From CAADGL01 sp964643885 (GTDB lineage: Bacteria > Planctomycetota > Phycisphaerae > UBA1845 > Fen-1342), in contig CAZXUI010000011.1 of assembly GCA_964643885.1 (NCBI GenBank), positions 1 through 64,000 on the forward strand: 64,000 nt of DNA. Reading direction: 5' to 3'. Every line of letters begins with the position of its first letter. Position 1 is the stretch's first letter. Both the position numbers and the translations under genes were made by a program. Positions 46,484-54,875 of this stretch are shown in pieces. A model generated the notes under the pieces. The model had not been told where the DNA came from and searched no databases. It worked only from the letters and a program-made list of their open reading frames with translations.

Positions 46484-47461
46484 TCACTTCGATAGCACTT
46501 CGCCTCCCCGTTCGACGTTGTCCTTCGTATAGAGCTTCGACGGCAGCGTGATCTCCTTGGGCACCTTTTCGCCGCCCAGGATCTTCAGTGCCACCTCGAT
46601 CGCCTCGGCCCCGCCTGTCGGGTACTCGAATGTCGCGTCCAGCTTGCCCTGCTTGACATAGACGATTCCCTCGTGCGGCAGGGCGTCGATGCCGACGAAC
46701 CTGATCTGCTCATGCCGCCCCGCCGCCCGCGCCGCCAGCCACGCGCCGTGCGCGCCGGGGTCATTGTGCGCATAGACCAGGTCGATCTGATCGAAGCGCG
46801 CCAGGGCCGATTCCATTTCGCGCCGCGCCTCGGGCTCGAGCCACTTCATGTCCGCCTCGAAGATGACCTCGATCTGCGTCCCCGCGATCGCTTCGCGAAA
46901 GCCGCTGTGCCGGTCCTGGCCCGGCGTCGACGTCATCAGCCCCTTGAGCTCGACCACCTTTCCTTTTCCGCCCAGCGTCTGCACGATCCATTCGCCGGCC
47001 GCCTTGCCGATCAGCTTGTTGTCCGCCCCGATGAAGCACGTGTACTGATCGCCCAGCACGCGCCGGTCCAGCACGATCACCGGAATCCCCCGCTCCACGG
47101 CTTTCGCCACCGGCTGCGTCAGCGGCGCTGCTTCCTTGGGGCTGATGATGATCAGGTCGACGCCCGCCGTGACGAATTCCTCCACGTGCGCCCGCTGGGT
47201 CAACGTGTCGTTCTGCGCGTCCTTGAAGACGACCTTCAGATTCTTGTGCCCGGCCGCCGCCTTGCGGATATCCGCATTCATCTGTTCGCGCCACGGCTCG
47301 CCCAGGTTGCACTGGCTCATGCCCAGCGTGAAGTTGACCTTGAGCTTGGCCGGCAGCGGCGTCTCGGCAGCGTTCTGCGGGCCGGCGCCCGCCCACACGA
47401 TCGCAGCTCCAGACAGCAGTCCGCTTGCGATCAGCAACATTGCGCCACAGTGCGGTCGCAT
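46484..47461 (-). CDS. Sugar ABC transporter substrate-binding protein, CUT2 type
   Basis: 325 residues, Peripla_BP_4 family. The signal peptide is MLLIASGLLSGAAIVWAGAG, without a lipobox Cys. The mature part has NFTLGMSQCNLGEPWREQMNADI, VDLIIISPKEAAPLTQPV, IPVIVLDRRVLG and YAHNDPGAHGAWLAA. Start at 47461 (GAGGAGC upstream). It should work with the permease at 47813 and ATPase at 48829, but a 350-base gap with palindromic repeats separates them. Ligand not known; the RbsB-like fold suggests a pentose or hexose. Confidence 0.87.
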   Translation of the reverse strand: MRPHCGAMLLIASGLLSGAAIVWAGAGPQNAAETPLPAKLKVNFTLGMSQCNLGEPWREQMNADIRKAAAGHKNLKVVFKDAQNDTLTQRAHVEEFVTAGVDLIIISPKEAAPLTQPVAKAVERGIPVIVLDRRVLGDQYTCFIGADNKLIGKAAGEWIVQTLGGKGKVVELKGLMTSTPGQDRHSGFREAIAGTQIEVIFEADMKWLEPEARREMESALARFDQIDLVYAHNDPGAHGAWLAARAAGRHEQIRFVGIDALPHEGIVYVKQGKLDATFEYPTGGAEAIEVALKILGGEKVPKEITLPSKLYTKDNVERGGEVLSK

Positions 47462-47812
47462 CGCTTGCTCCTCACGACGTTGCACGGAATTGCGGACGAG
47501 TGACACTCGCTTCAGACCAGCCAGGCCGCCGTTCCGAAAAGAAGGTACGGCAAGGACTCTCTTCGCCGCCGCTCCGACATTGGGGGACCGGCCTCTGGCC
47601 GGTCACGACGTTGGGGGACCGGCCTCTGGCCGGTCACTGGGCGACAGGTCTCCGACCTGTCGCACCTCGGCCCGTCAGGGCCAGCGACCGTAGCCGGTGG
47701 CTTCAGCCTCCGGGACGCGGGTTCGTTCCACGTCGTCCGCGGGGCCCGCGCCTCGGATCACGGCACAAAAGGGACAAACGCACTCCCGCATTGTCATCCA
47801 ACATGGCGATCG
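47462..47812. other. Repeat-bearing intergenic region in the sugar locus
   Basis: About 350 bases between the permease gene and the binding-protein gene of the same transporter. It holds palindromic repeats at 47581-47662 (listed separately) and a further interrupted palindrome, CCGGTGGCTTCAGCCTCCGG, near 47693. No gene was found. Confidence 0.7.
47581..47662. repeat. Intergenic palindromic repeat array related to the GH116 repeat
   Basis: Two near-identical 31-base units, each with GACCGGC-CTCTG-GCCGGTC (palindrome with a 5-base loop), are followed by a third variant with a perfect 9-base inverted repeat, GCGACAGGT-CTCCG-ACCTGTCGC. The GGGGGACCGG core and the five-base loop match the repeat inside the GH116 gene. 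Confidence 0.9.
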
Positions 47813-48832
47813 CTACGTCCGCGGCCGTTGAAGCAGCACGGCCGCCATGATGATCGCGCCGGTCAGCATGAGTCGACTTGCCTCGCCGACCGCGTTGATG
47901 CTCAGGATCTTCTCAATATAGCCGACGATCAGCGTCCCCAACAGCGTCAACCCGATTCCGCCCCGCCCGCCCATCAGGCTCGTCCCGCCGATCACCACGA
48001 TCGCAATCGCCCGCAGCTCGTAGCCCGCCCCCGCCTCCGGGTCGCCCTGCCGCTCCTGCGCCGCCTGGCAGATCCCTGCCACCGCCGCCATCAGTCCGCA
48101 CACGCCGTATGCGACCACTTTCATCGCCGCGACCGGCACGCCCGACAGCCGCGCCGCCAGCTCATTGCCCCCGGTCGCGTACAGGTAGCGGCCCCAGCGG
48201 AGCCCGGCCAGCCCCACCCAGCACACCGCCACGCAGACCAGGAAGATCACGCTGACGACCGACAGGTTGCCGCCGAGCAGCCGCGAATCGATCAGCTCGA
48301 AGATCGGCGGCAGCTCGACGTATTCGAACTCGTCCCCGCGCCGCACCGCCTGCGAAATCTTGATCCCGCCCGACATCGTCTTCGCCAGCCCGCGGGCGAA
48401 GACCATCATCGCCAGCGTCACGACGAAGGGCTGAATCCCGAACCGCGCGATCAGGCCCCCGCTCGTCGCCCCGCACGCCGCCCCCAGCCCCAGTGTCACC
48501 AGCACCGCCAGCCACGCCGGCCAGCCCTCGTGAATCGTCAGGATCGAGAAGCAGACCGCCGCCAGCGCCAGCACGCTCCCCACCGACAGGTCGATCCCCG
48601 CCGTGACGATGACCAGGGTCATTCCGCAGCCGAGAATGCCGTAGACCGACGACTGCCGCAGCGCGTCCCGATGCGTCGCCCACTTGTAGAACGCCCCCTC
48701 GCCCGAGAAGACCATCCCCAGCACGAGCACCAGCACCAGCGCCGCCGTCGCCGTCAACAGCGGCGAGCGCAGCCACTCCCCCCATCCACCCGAGCCGCCC
48801 GCAAGCCCGCCTCGTCCGGCCAGCTCGCTCAC
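47813..48832 (-). CDS. Sugar ABC transporter permease, CUT2 type (RbsC-like)
   Basis: 339 residues, about ten helices. Signature GMTLVIVTAGIDLSVGSVLALAA, then QPFVVTLAMMVFARGLAKTM and ATGGNELAARLSGVPVAAMKVV. The start is a GTG at 48832 that overlaps the stop of the ATPase gene by 4 bases (GTGA), so coupled translation is likely. Only one permease is present in this system, as in RbsC homodimers. Confidence 0.87.
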   Translation of the reverse strand: MSELAGRGGLAGGSGGWGEWLRSPLLTATAALVLVLVLGMVFSGEGAFYKWATHRDALRQSSVYGILGCGMTLVIVTAGIDLSVGSVLALAAVCFSILTIHEGWPAWLAVLVTLGLGAACGATSGGLIARFGIQPFVVTLAMMVFARGLAKTMSGGIKISQAVRRGDEFEYVELPPIFELIDSRLLGGNLSVVSVIFLVCVAVCWVGLAGLRWGRYLYATGGNELAARLSGVPVAAMKVVAYGVCGLMAAVAGICQAAQERQGDPEAGAGYELRAIAIVVIGGTSLMGGRGGIGLTLLGTLIVGYIEKILSINAVGEASRLMLTGAIIMAAVLLQRPRT

Positions 48833-50409
48833 GCCGCCTCCCCGCCCATGGCCGCGTGCAACACCGCCTCGGCCGTCGCCTGCGGGCCGCTCAGCTCCGC
48901 CGCCACGCGGCCGCGATAGAAGACCAGGATCCGGTCGCTGAGCATCAGCAGCTCCGGCAGCTCCGAGGTCGTCAGCACGATCGCCCTGCCCTCCGCCCGC
49001 CACACACCAAGCAGCTCGTAGATATCCTGCTTCGTGCCGATATCGACGCCGCGGGTCGGCTCATCGAGCAGCAGCACGCCCGGCTCGGTCCGAATCCACT
49101 TGCCCAGCACCACCTTCTGCTGGTTCCCGCCCGAGAGCGTCGCCACCGGCTGCGCCGCCGACGCGGCCCGAAGATTGAGCCGGCCGCGAATCTCCTCGTA
49201 GGCCGCCCGCTCCGCCGCTCCGCTCAGCCACCCGTAGCGCGAGACCCGCCCGAGCGAGGCCAGCGTCAGGTTCTCGGCCACGCTCATGTGCGGCACCAGA
49301 CCGCTCCGCTGCCGGTCGCTCGTCACCAGGGCCACACCCGCGCGGATCGCCGCTCGTTCGCGATGACCGCGCAGCCGCTGCCCGTCCACTTCCACCTCGC
49401 CGCTCACGCGCCCGCGCCACGCGCCGAACGCCGCCCACAGCGCCGCGCTGGTTCCCGATCCCTCCAGTCCGGCCAGCCCCAGCACTTCCCCAGCGCGCAC
49501 CTCGAACGAAACCCCGCGCACCAACTCGACGCCGCCGCGCCGGGACGACTCCACCCGCAAATCCGCCACCCGCAGCCGCACCCGGCTCTCGCGGCCTCCG
49601 GGAGCGCCTGCAAGACCCGCTCGCTTCTCCGCCGGCGTCGTGTCGCGCAGCCCCGCCTGCCCCTCCCGCCCCAGCATCTTGCTCACCAGCACCTCGGCCG
49701 GCAGCTCGGCCGCCGTCGCCGTGGCCACGCGCCGCCCGTCGCGCAGCACCGTGATCCGGTCCGCCACGCGATAGACCTCCTCCATCCGGTGCGTGATATA
49801 CACCACGCCGCAGCCGCCGCCGCGCAGCGCCGCCACGCTCGCCATCAGCCGTTCCACCTCCGGCTCGCGCAGCGCACTGGTCGGCTCGTCCATCACGAGG
49901 ATCCGCGCCCGTGACGCCAGCGCCCGGGCGATCTCGACAAGCTGCTGAAGCGCCAGCGACAATTGCTCCGCCGCCTGCCGCACATCCAGCCGCACGCCGA
50001 GCTGCGCCAGCGCTTCGGTTGCGATCCGCGCCTGCTCCCGCCGCCGCACCCAGCCCAGTGTCGCCCGCTCGCGGCCCAGGCACACGTTCTCCGCCGCTGA
50101 AAGCGTCGGCACCAGCGACAATTCCTGGTGAATCACGGCCACGCCGTGCCGCCCCGCGTCGCGCGGCGAGCGAAAGCGCACCACCCGCCCGGCGATGCAC
50201 ATCTCGCCTGCGTCGGCCGCATAGACTCCCCCCAGCAGCTTCATCAGCGTGCTTTTGCCCGCCCCGTTTTCCCCCGCCAGCACGTGCACCTCGCCCGCTC
50301 GCAGCTCGAAATCGACATCCACCAGCGCCCGCGTCCCGCCGAACGATTTGCACATCCCGCGCATGCTCAGCAGAGGGGCAGCCGCATCACCAGCCGGGGC
50401 GTCGTGCAT
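48829..50409 (-). CDS. Sugar ABC transporter ATP-binding protein, CUT2 type (RbsA-like)
   Basis: 526 residues, two ATPase halves. First: GENGAGKSTLMKLLGG, IHQELSLVPTLSA, LSLALQQLVEIARAL, ILVMDEPTSALREPE. Second: GLEGSGTSAALWAAFG (degenerate Walker A), LSGGNQQKVVLGKWI, VLLLDEPTRGVDIG. This is the RbsA/MglA pattern in which one site is catalytic and the other degenerate. It is the first gene of the long minus-strand sugar locus, starting at 50409. Confidence 0.9.
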   Translation of the reverse strand: MHDAPAGDAAAPLLSMRGMCKSFGGTRALVDVDFELRAGEVHVLAGENGAGKSTLMKLLGGVYAADAGEMCIAGRVVRFRSPRDAGRHGVAVIHQELSLVPTLSAAENVCLGRERATLGWVRRREQARIATEALAQLGVRLDVRQAAEQLSLALQQLVEIARALASRARILVMDEPTSALREPEVERLMASVAALRGGGCGVVYITHRMEEVYRVADRITVLRDGRRVATATAAELPAEVLVSKMLGREGQAGLRDTTPAEKRAGLAGAPGGRESRVRLRVADLRVESSRRGGVELVRGVSFEVRAGEVLGLAGLEGSGTSAALWAAFGAWRGRVSGEVEVDGQRLRGHRERAAIRAGVALVTSDRQRSGLVPHMSVAENLTLASLGRVSRYGWLSGAAERAAYEEIRGRLNLRAASAAQPVATLSGGNQQKVVLGKWIRTEPGVLLLDEPTRGVDIGTKQDIYELLGVWRAEGRAIVLTTSELPELLMLSDRILVFYRGRVAAELSGPQATAEAVLHAAMGGEAA

Positions 50410-50625
50410 GCGCGCGATCGTAGCTGACGCGCGCGGCGGCCGCCACGATCGCCGTTGAACCGGCAGTGATCTCCGTCCTAAATCCCGACCCGGAAAGAAT
50501 TTACGGTTGCGTGAATCCTCGACGCCTATTCCTGTGAAGAAAGGAGTTTACAATCGCGCCGGGGGGGGGCAGAATCCAGACGTTGAGTATTGTGCTCCGC
50601 TAGGTGAATCCGCCTGGAGGTTTTC

Positions 50626-50952
50626 GTGCCACGATTCTGTTCGACAGTCGCGATCGTGCTCCTTGGGGTCTTGAGTACCAATTCCGACTCGAACGCCTGC
50701 ATCTTCTGCCCACTCGCGAACTGTGGCGCCGAGGTTAATATCTGTCAACAGCAGGGGGGATGGACGGAAGTCTGCCTGAGGTGCTCGACGAGTCCGAAGT
50801 GGGTTTGCATTCTGCTCCCTCCGGGTTCGAACGTCGGTGTTGGCATCACATGTGCCGGCTCAGAATGCGAGACGGCCGTCTTCCCGTGTGCACCGCTAAC
50901 CTGGGAAAGCGTCCAGTCGTGCGAACAGGTTTGCGAGTGGGTGCCGACATAA
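50626..50952 (+). CDS. Small secreted Cys-rich protein, unknown
   Basis: 108 residues from a GTG at 50626; CTGGAGG lies five bases upstream, a good site. A signal peptide (CSTVAIVLLGVLSTNSDSNA) leads to a mature domain with about a dozen Cys (ACIFCPLANCGAEVNICQ), likely disulphide-rich. Nothing like it is recognised. The region is less GC-rich than its neighbours, as are the next gene and the cluster near 57453-59021. Confidence 0.6.
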   Translation: MPRFCSTVAIVLLGVLSTNSDSNACIFCPLANCGAEVNICQQQGGWTEVCLRCSTSPKWVCILLPPGSNVGVGITCAGSECETAVFPCAPLTWESVQSCEQVCEWVPT

Positions 50953-51050
50953 AGCGCTGCCACGCGTCACGTGCGGACCGTTCTCAACTGATTGACGACG
51001 CGCCTAGGATTAGTCGAGCGTGAACGCTCTTTTGTGCGAGGGAGTCTAAC

Positions 51051-51545
51051 ATGGTACGCATTCACTGGTCGGACGTGCTTACAGTCTTTACGGCTCTCGG
51101 TTTCAGTGCAGCAGCTTCCGGCGCGCTCCCGCTCGTTGATCCGGCATCCGCTCAGAGCTCGCCGGCGGTGACGCTGGATGTCAACATTGAGCTGGAGAAT
51201 GGAATCTCGGCCACAGGCTTCGTTCTGCTTTCTGAGCCCATCACGACTTCAGCACGCGACTCCAAGGGCCTTCGCGCCCTTGCTTATCGAATTGTCGTGT
51301 CAAAGGGGGACGGGCCGGCATTCGTTTTCAAGGGGATCCCCGTGGTTTCCTGCGCCGATCGAGACGCGGAACTCACCCCGCGGATGTCCTTATTCGACCG
51401 GACTCCCGGTACGGAGCCTGGCCCCGGCACCGTGGTTCGTACGGCCCAGTGCGGTGTACTCATCGAACCCACCAAGAATCTGAACTGGGGTTCCGTGGAG
51501 CGCGCCGACCAGATATCAGTTCGCATCGAGTGGGACGGAAAGTAG
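51051..51545 (+). CDS. Secreted protein of unknown function
   Basis: 164 residues. A signal peptide (LTVFTALGFSAAASGA) is followed by a beta-rich domain containing VTLDVNIELENGISATGFVLLSEPITTSA and ISVRIEWDG at the end. Two Cys residues (VSCADRD, TAQCGVL) could form a disulphide. Not recognised. It lies about 100 bases after the Cys-rich gene in the same direction and may be in one transcript with it. Confidence 0.55.
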   Translation: MVRIHWSDVLTVFTALGFSAAASGALPLVDPASAQSSPAVTLDVNIELENGISATGFVLLSEPITTSARDSKGLRALAYRIVVSKGDGPAFVFKGIPVVSCADRDAELTPRMSLFDRTPGTEPGPGTVVRTAQCGVLIEPTKNLNWGSVERADQISVRIEWDGK

Positions 51546-51884
51546 GCGGGGCGCTCACGACTGATCGAGTTGCGCTCGTCCGTTGTGCTTCCGGCGCTCG
51601 TGATCCGTGAGCTTCGAATCTGACTCTGTGCCTGTCAGTCGAGCGTTAGTCGTTCAGGCGCCCTCGGCTCGGTGCGGCTCGCGCTCCGATTGAATTGCCC
51701 GTGCGCTCGCCCGGGATGTCCGATTCCGATCGTGCGCAAGCTGCGCGGGTATGGCGCCCCGTCCGACAGCGCTGGGCCCGCCTCGCCCCTTCGCTGCGAT
51801 TTGCTTCCGTCTGCCGACTGCCGTACCTTGGCGCCGGGTAAGCACTCACCACGGGTCCATCGAATCACCACGCGGGAGCGCCCG
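51546..51884. other. Intergenic region, no gene seen
   Basis: About 340 bases before the acyl-CoA dehydrogenase gene. The frame of that gene is open for 71 codons upstream, but the extra peptide is not conserved-looking and has no ribosome site. No clear promoter pair was found. Confidence 0.45.
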
Positions 51885-53087
51885 ATGCCCCACGTCGCCG
51901 TCATCGGTGCCGGGACCATGGGTTCCGGCATCGCCCAGGTCGCCGCCCAGGCCGGCTGGAACGTCGCCCTCGCCGACGTCGGCCCGCAGGTCGTCACGCG
52001 CGCGATTGACGCCATCCGCGGCCGCCTCGACCGCCTCGTCGAGAAAGGCCGCCTCACGCCCGATCAGGCCGCCGCCGCACTCGCCCGTATCCAGCCGGCC
52101 GCCGCCGAGACACTCGCCCCCTGCGAGCTGGTCATCGAGGCGGTCGTCGAAGACCTCGACCTCAAGGCCCGCGTCCTGCGCCCACTGCTGGCCGCCGTCC
52201 GCCCGGACGCCATCTTCGCCAGCAACACCTCCTCGCTTTCGATCTCCGCCCTCGGCCAGGCCATCGATGCGGCCGGCCGCACCGTGGGGATGCACTTTTT
52301 CAACCCCGTGCCGCTCATGCCGCTGGTCGAGGTGATCGCCGGCCGCGACTCGGCCCCCGCCGCCTCGCAGCGCGTGGCCGAGGTGGCCCGGGCCTGGGGC
52401 AAGACGCCCGTCTTCGTCAAGGACACACCCGGCTTCATCGTTAACCGCGTCGCCCGCGGCTACTATCTCGAATCGCTCCGCATGCTCGGCGAGGGCGTCG
52501 CCGGCGTCGACGAGATCGACGCGGTGATGCGCACGCTCGGCCGCTTCCGCATGGGGCCCTTCGAGCTGATGGACCTGATCGGCATCGACGTGAACTACGC
52601 CGTCTCCTGCTCGGTCTGGGAGCAGTTCGGCCGGCCGGCGCGGCTCGCGCCGCACCCGCTCCAGAAGCAGCGGGTCGAGGCCGGCCGCATCGGCCGCAAG
52701 GCGGGGGAGGGCATGTATTCATACGCCGTACCGCACCCGCTCCCTGCGGTCGTCGTGCCGCGGCAATCGTTCGACTGCCCGCCGCGGCTCTACGAGGCCG
52801 TCCGGCGTTTCTGCGACGCCGCCGCCGACGAGCACGGCTCCGTCACTGAGCAGTACATCTTCGCCCGCGTGCTGGTGACGATCATCAACGAGGCGGGCCT
52901 GGCCCTCGACGAGCGGATCGCCTCGCCCGAGGACATCGACACGGCGATGAAGCTCGGTACGAACTATCCGCTCGGCCCGTGTGAGTGGGCCGAGAAGATC
53001 GGCCGGCACACCTGCGCAGCGCTGCTGCGTGAGCTGAACAGATCGGTGAGGGACGGCCGCTTCTCACCGGCCGACTGGCTCGCGTGA
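51885..53087 (+). CDS. 3-hydroxyacyl-CoA dehydrogenase
   Basis: 400 residues. The NAD Rossmann motif GAGTMGSG is at residues 8-15, with later SNTSSLSI, the GMHFFNPVPLMPLVEVI signature and VKDTPGFIVNRVARGY. The family's two 3HCDH C-terminal domains are both present (about 185-280 and 300-390), so it is the double-domain form like PaaH. It oxidises 3-hydroxyacyl-CoA to the keto form in fatty-acid or butanoate metabolism. Start at the ATG 51885, which begins the Rossmann motif. Confidence 0.9.
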   Translation: MPHVAVIGAGTMGSGIAQVAAQAGWNVALADVGPQVVTRAIDAIRGRLDRLVEKGRLTPDQAAAALARIQPAAAETLAPCELVIEAVVEDLDLKARVLRPLLAAVRPDAIFASNTSSLSISALGQAIDAAGRTVGMHFFNPVPLMPLVEVIAGRDSAPAASQRVAEVARAWGKTPVFVKDTPGFIVNRVARGYYLESLRMLGEGVAGVDEIDAVMRTLGRFRMGPFELMDLIGIDVNYAVSCSVWEQFGRPARLAPHPLQKQRVEAGRIGRKAGEGMYSYAVPHPLPAVVVPRQSFDCPPRLYEAVRRFCDAAADEHGSVTEQYIFARVLVTIINEAGLALDERIASPEDIDTAMKLGTNYPLGPCEWAEKIGRHTCAALLRELNRSVRDGRFSPADWLA

Positions 53088-53222
53088 CGCGGTTCACCCG
53101 GCTTCGATCACGCCGGCGCGGCCACCGGTTCCCACATCCGTAGAGGTGCTTGCCGCCGGCTGTTCCGCCGCGGCTTCAATAACGGGGGAGCGGACTCCGG
53201 CCGCGGGCTCATCGCGGACTGG

Positions 53223-54149
53223 TCAATCGTTCGGCGCGATCTCGCGCGCGTCGCGCTCCGCGGCGCGGCGCGGCGAAGAGCGCCGCCGGCGATAGTCGGC
53301 CAGAAAGCGCACCCGCTCGGCGAGCTGCGGGCCGAGTTCGCGGGCGGCGTGGGCCTTGGCGTCGGCCAGCGACGTACGGCGCGACAGGTGCGTAAGGATG
53401 ATCCGCTCGTTGGCGAGGGTGGGGAGAATCTCGCGCAGGTCGCGGACGTGGATGTGGTTGCCGTCGCGGGCGCGGCCGACGTGATCCGGCTCGAAGAAGG
53501 TGCACTCGAGCAGGAGCACACGGGCCTCGCGGACGAACGGCAGCGAGAGAAACTCGCCCGGGGCCGTGTCGCCGCAGTAGCAGACGAGCGGGATTTCGAC
53601 CCGGCGGGTGATCTCGACGCCTTTCTTCTTCAGCTCGACGAGCTGCGGGCCGGTCAGGTCCTGGTGCTCGGGCTTGAGCTTCTGGCGCACTTCGATAGCG
53701 CAATATCCCAGCGAATCGATGACGCTGCCGTCGGAGCGGCGGCAGGGGTGATTGACACGAAACGACCGCATGACCAGGTCGCGGCGGAGGGCGACATCCT
53801 GGCCGGGCTCGAGGCCGACGATGTTGGCGGGCGGCTCGTTACCGTCGATCTCGGCCCAGGCGCGCAGCAGCCGGCGGACGGGCTGGACCAGCGGGCGGGG
53901 GACGTAGAGCGTCCCCGGGGCATTGTCGATGAACAACCGCTGTGCGAAGTAGTAGGCGATGCCGGCGGAGTGGTCCATGTGGCCGTGTGACAGGAAGACG
54001 TGGTCGACGGCGAGCAGCTCGCGGGGGGCGCGGCCGACGTCCAGGCCGAAGTTCATCTCCGGCGCGACGATGCAGGTCTCCTCCCCGGCGAGGGAGAGGC
54101 CGAGGATTCGCAGGCCGAGCTCGCTGAATTCGGCGAGTTGCACGCTCAT
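53223..54149 (-). CDS. RNase Z-like metallo-beta-lactamase-fold hydrolase
   Basis: 308 residues. The zinc motif SHGHMDHSAG (HxHxDH) is at about 54-61, followed by later His/Asp ligands: VNHPCRRS, YCGDTAPGEF, and LTHLSRRTSLA at the C-terminus. The whole pattern is that of the ribonuclease Z branch, which processes tRNA 3' ends, but the enzyme's substrate is not shown. It reads away from nrdR; the 210-base space between holds the nrdR promoter. Confidence 0.75.
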   Translation of the reverse strand: MSVQLAEFSELGLRILGLSLAGEETCIVAPEMNFGLDVGRAPRELLAVDHVFLSHGHMDHSAGIAYYFAQRLFIDNAPGTLYVPRPLVQPVRRLLRAWAEIDGNEPPANIVGLEPGQDVALRRDLVMRSFRVNHPCRRSDGSVIDSLGYCAIEVRQKLKPEHQDLTGPQLVELKKKGVEITRRVEIPLVCYCGDTAPGEFLSLPFVREARVLLLECTFFEPDHVGRARDGNHIHVRDLREILPTLANERIILTHLSRRTSLADAKAHAARELGPQLAERVRFLADYRRRRSSPRRAAERDAREIAPND

Positions 54150-54203
54150 GCGGCGGTTATAGCGGGAGCAGGTCGGAAAGTCGCGAGAAGGGGTTTATTT
54201 TTC

Positions 54204-54232
54204 TTGACACACCGTATCTTGTGGTTTATGAT
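54204..54232 (+). promoter_or_regulatory. Sigma-70-type promoter of nrdR
   Basis: A perfect -35 TTGACA (54204-54209) and a -10 TATGAT (54227-54232) are separated by exactly 17 bases. The transcript would start near 54239, about 125 bases before the nrdR ATG. Confidence 0.85.
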
Positions 54233-54237
54233 ACGGT
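54209..54237 (+). promoter_or_regulatory. NrdR-box-like site and inverted repeat over the nrdR promoter
   Basis: ACACCGTATCTTGTGG (54209-54224) agrees with about 12 of 16 positions of the published NrdR box ACACWATATATWGTGT and fills the -35/-10 spacer. A perfect inverted repeat ACCGTATC / GATACGGT (54211-54218, 54230-54237) also straddles the -10 element. Autoregulation of nrdR is likely (inference). A weaker ACAC...GTGG is seen around 54246-54264. Confidence 0.6.
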
Positions 54238-54362
54238 CAGTATCAACACGTTGGGTATCTGTGGATCGCGATGCCAGCCAGGAAATGACGAGTAACCGTG
54301 TGCCTGGGTGGCGGGAGTCGGGTCCCGGTCGTAGGCGCGGTCTTGCGTAGGATGGGGGCCGG

Positions 54363-54875
54363 ATGCGGTGTCCATCATGCGGGGCAGACGACGATCGGGT
54401 GATCGACTCGCGGTCGACAGAGGGCGGTCGGTGTATTCGTCGTCGGCGTCAGTGTCTGAAGTGCAATCGGCGTTTTACGACGTACGAGCGCGGTGAGGAC
54501 CGGGTAAGGCTGACGGTCATCAAGCGCGAAGGGGCTCGGGTCCCCTACGACCGGCGGAAGATCCTGGAGGGGTTGCGCCGGGCGGCGTTCAAGCGGCCGA
54601 TCTCGGCCGAGCGACTTGAGCAGATCGTGGACGAGGTTGAGGAGTACCTGCTGGCGAACTTCGAGAAGGAGGTTTCGAGCCAGACGATCGGGGAAAGGGT
54701 CTCTTCGGTATTGCGGCGAGTGGATCAGGTCGCCTATGTCCGGTACGCGAGCGTGTATCGGAGCTTCGAGGACGCGGGCGACTTCATTGAAGAGGCGCAG
54801 GACCTGATCGAGCGTTCTTCTCACGACGTACCTGGGCAAGGATCGCTCTTCGAGCAGGATACGGGAGACTCGTGA
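54363..54875 (+). CDS. nrdR: Transcriptional regulator NrdR
   Basis: 170 residues. The zinc ribbon (CPSCGADDDRVIDSRSTEGG ... CLKCNRRFTTYER) and the ATP-cone (VIKREGARVPYDRRKILEGLRRAAFKRPIS ... VLRRVDQVAYVRYASVYRSFED) are both complete. NrdR senses (d)ATP and represses ribonucleotide reductase genes. The length is a bit over the usual 150 because of an acidic tail. It overlaps the next gene by 4 bases. No ribonucleotide reductase gene lies in the window. Confidence 0.95.
   Translation: MRCPSCGADDDRVIDSRSTEGGRCIRRRRQCLKCNRRFTTYERGEDRVRLTVIKREGARVPYDRRKILEGLRRAAFKRPISAERLEQIVDEVEEYLLANFEKEVSSQTIGERVSSVLRRVDQVAYVRYASVYRSFEDAGDFIEEAQDLIERSSHDVPGQGSLFEQDTGDS

Noticed and set aside
50560..50575. 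A run of nine or more G in the intergenic region
   Set aside because: A homopolymer that could be a phase-variation site, but it lies outside any promoter that I could identify and may be a sequencing artefact.
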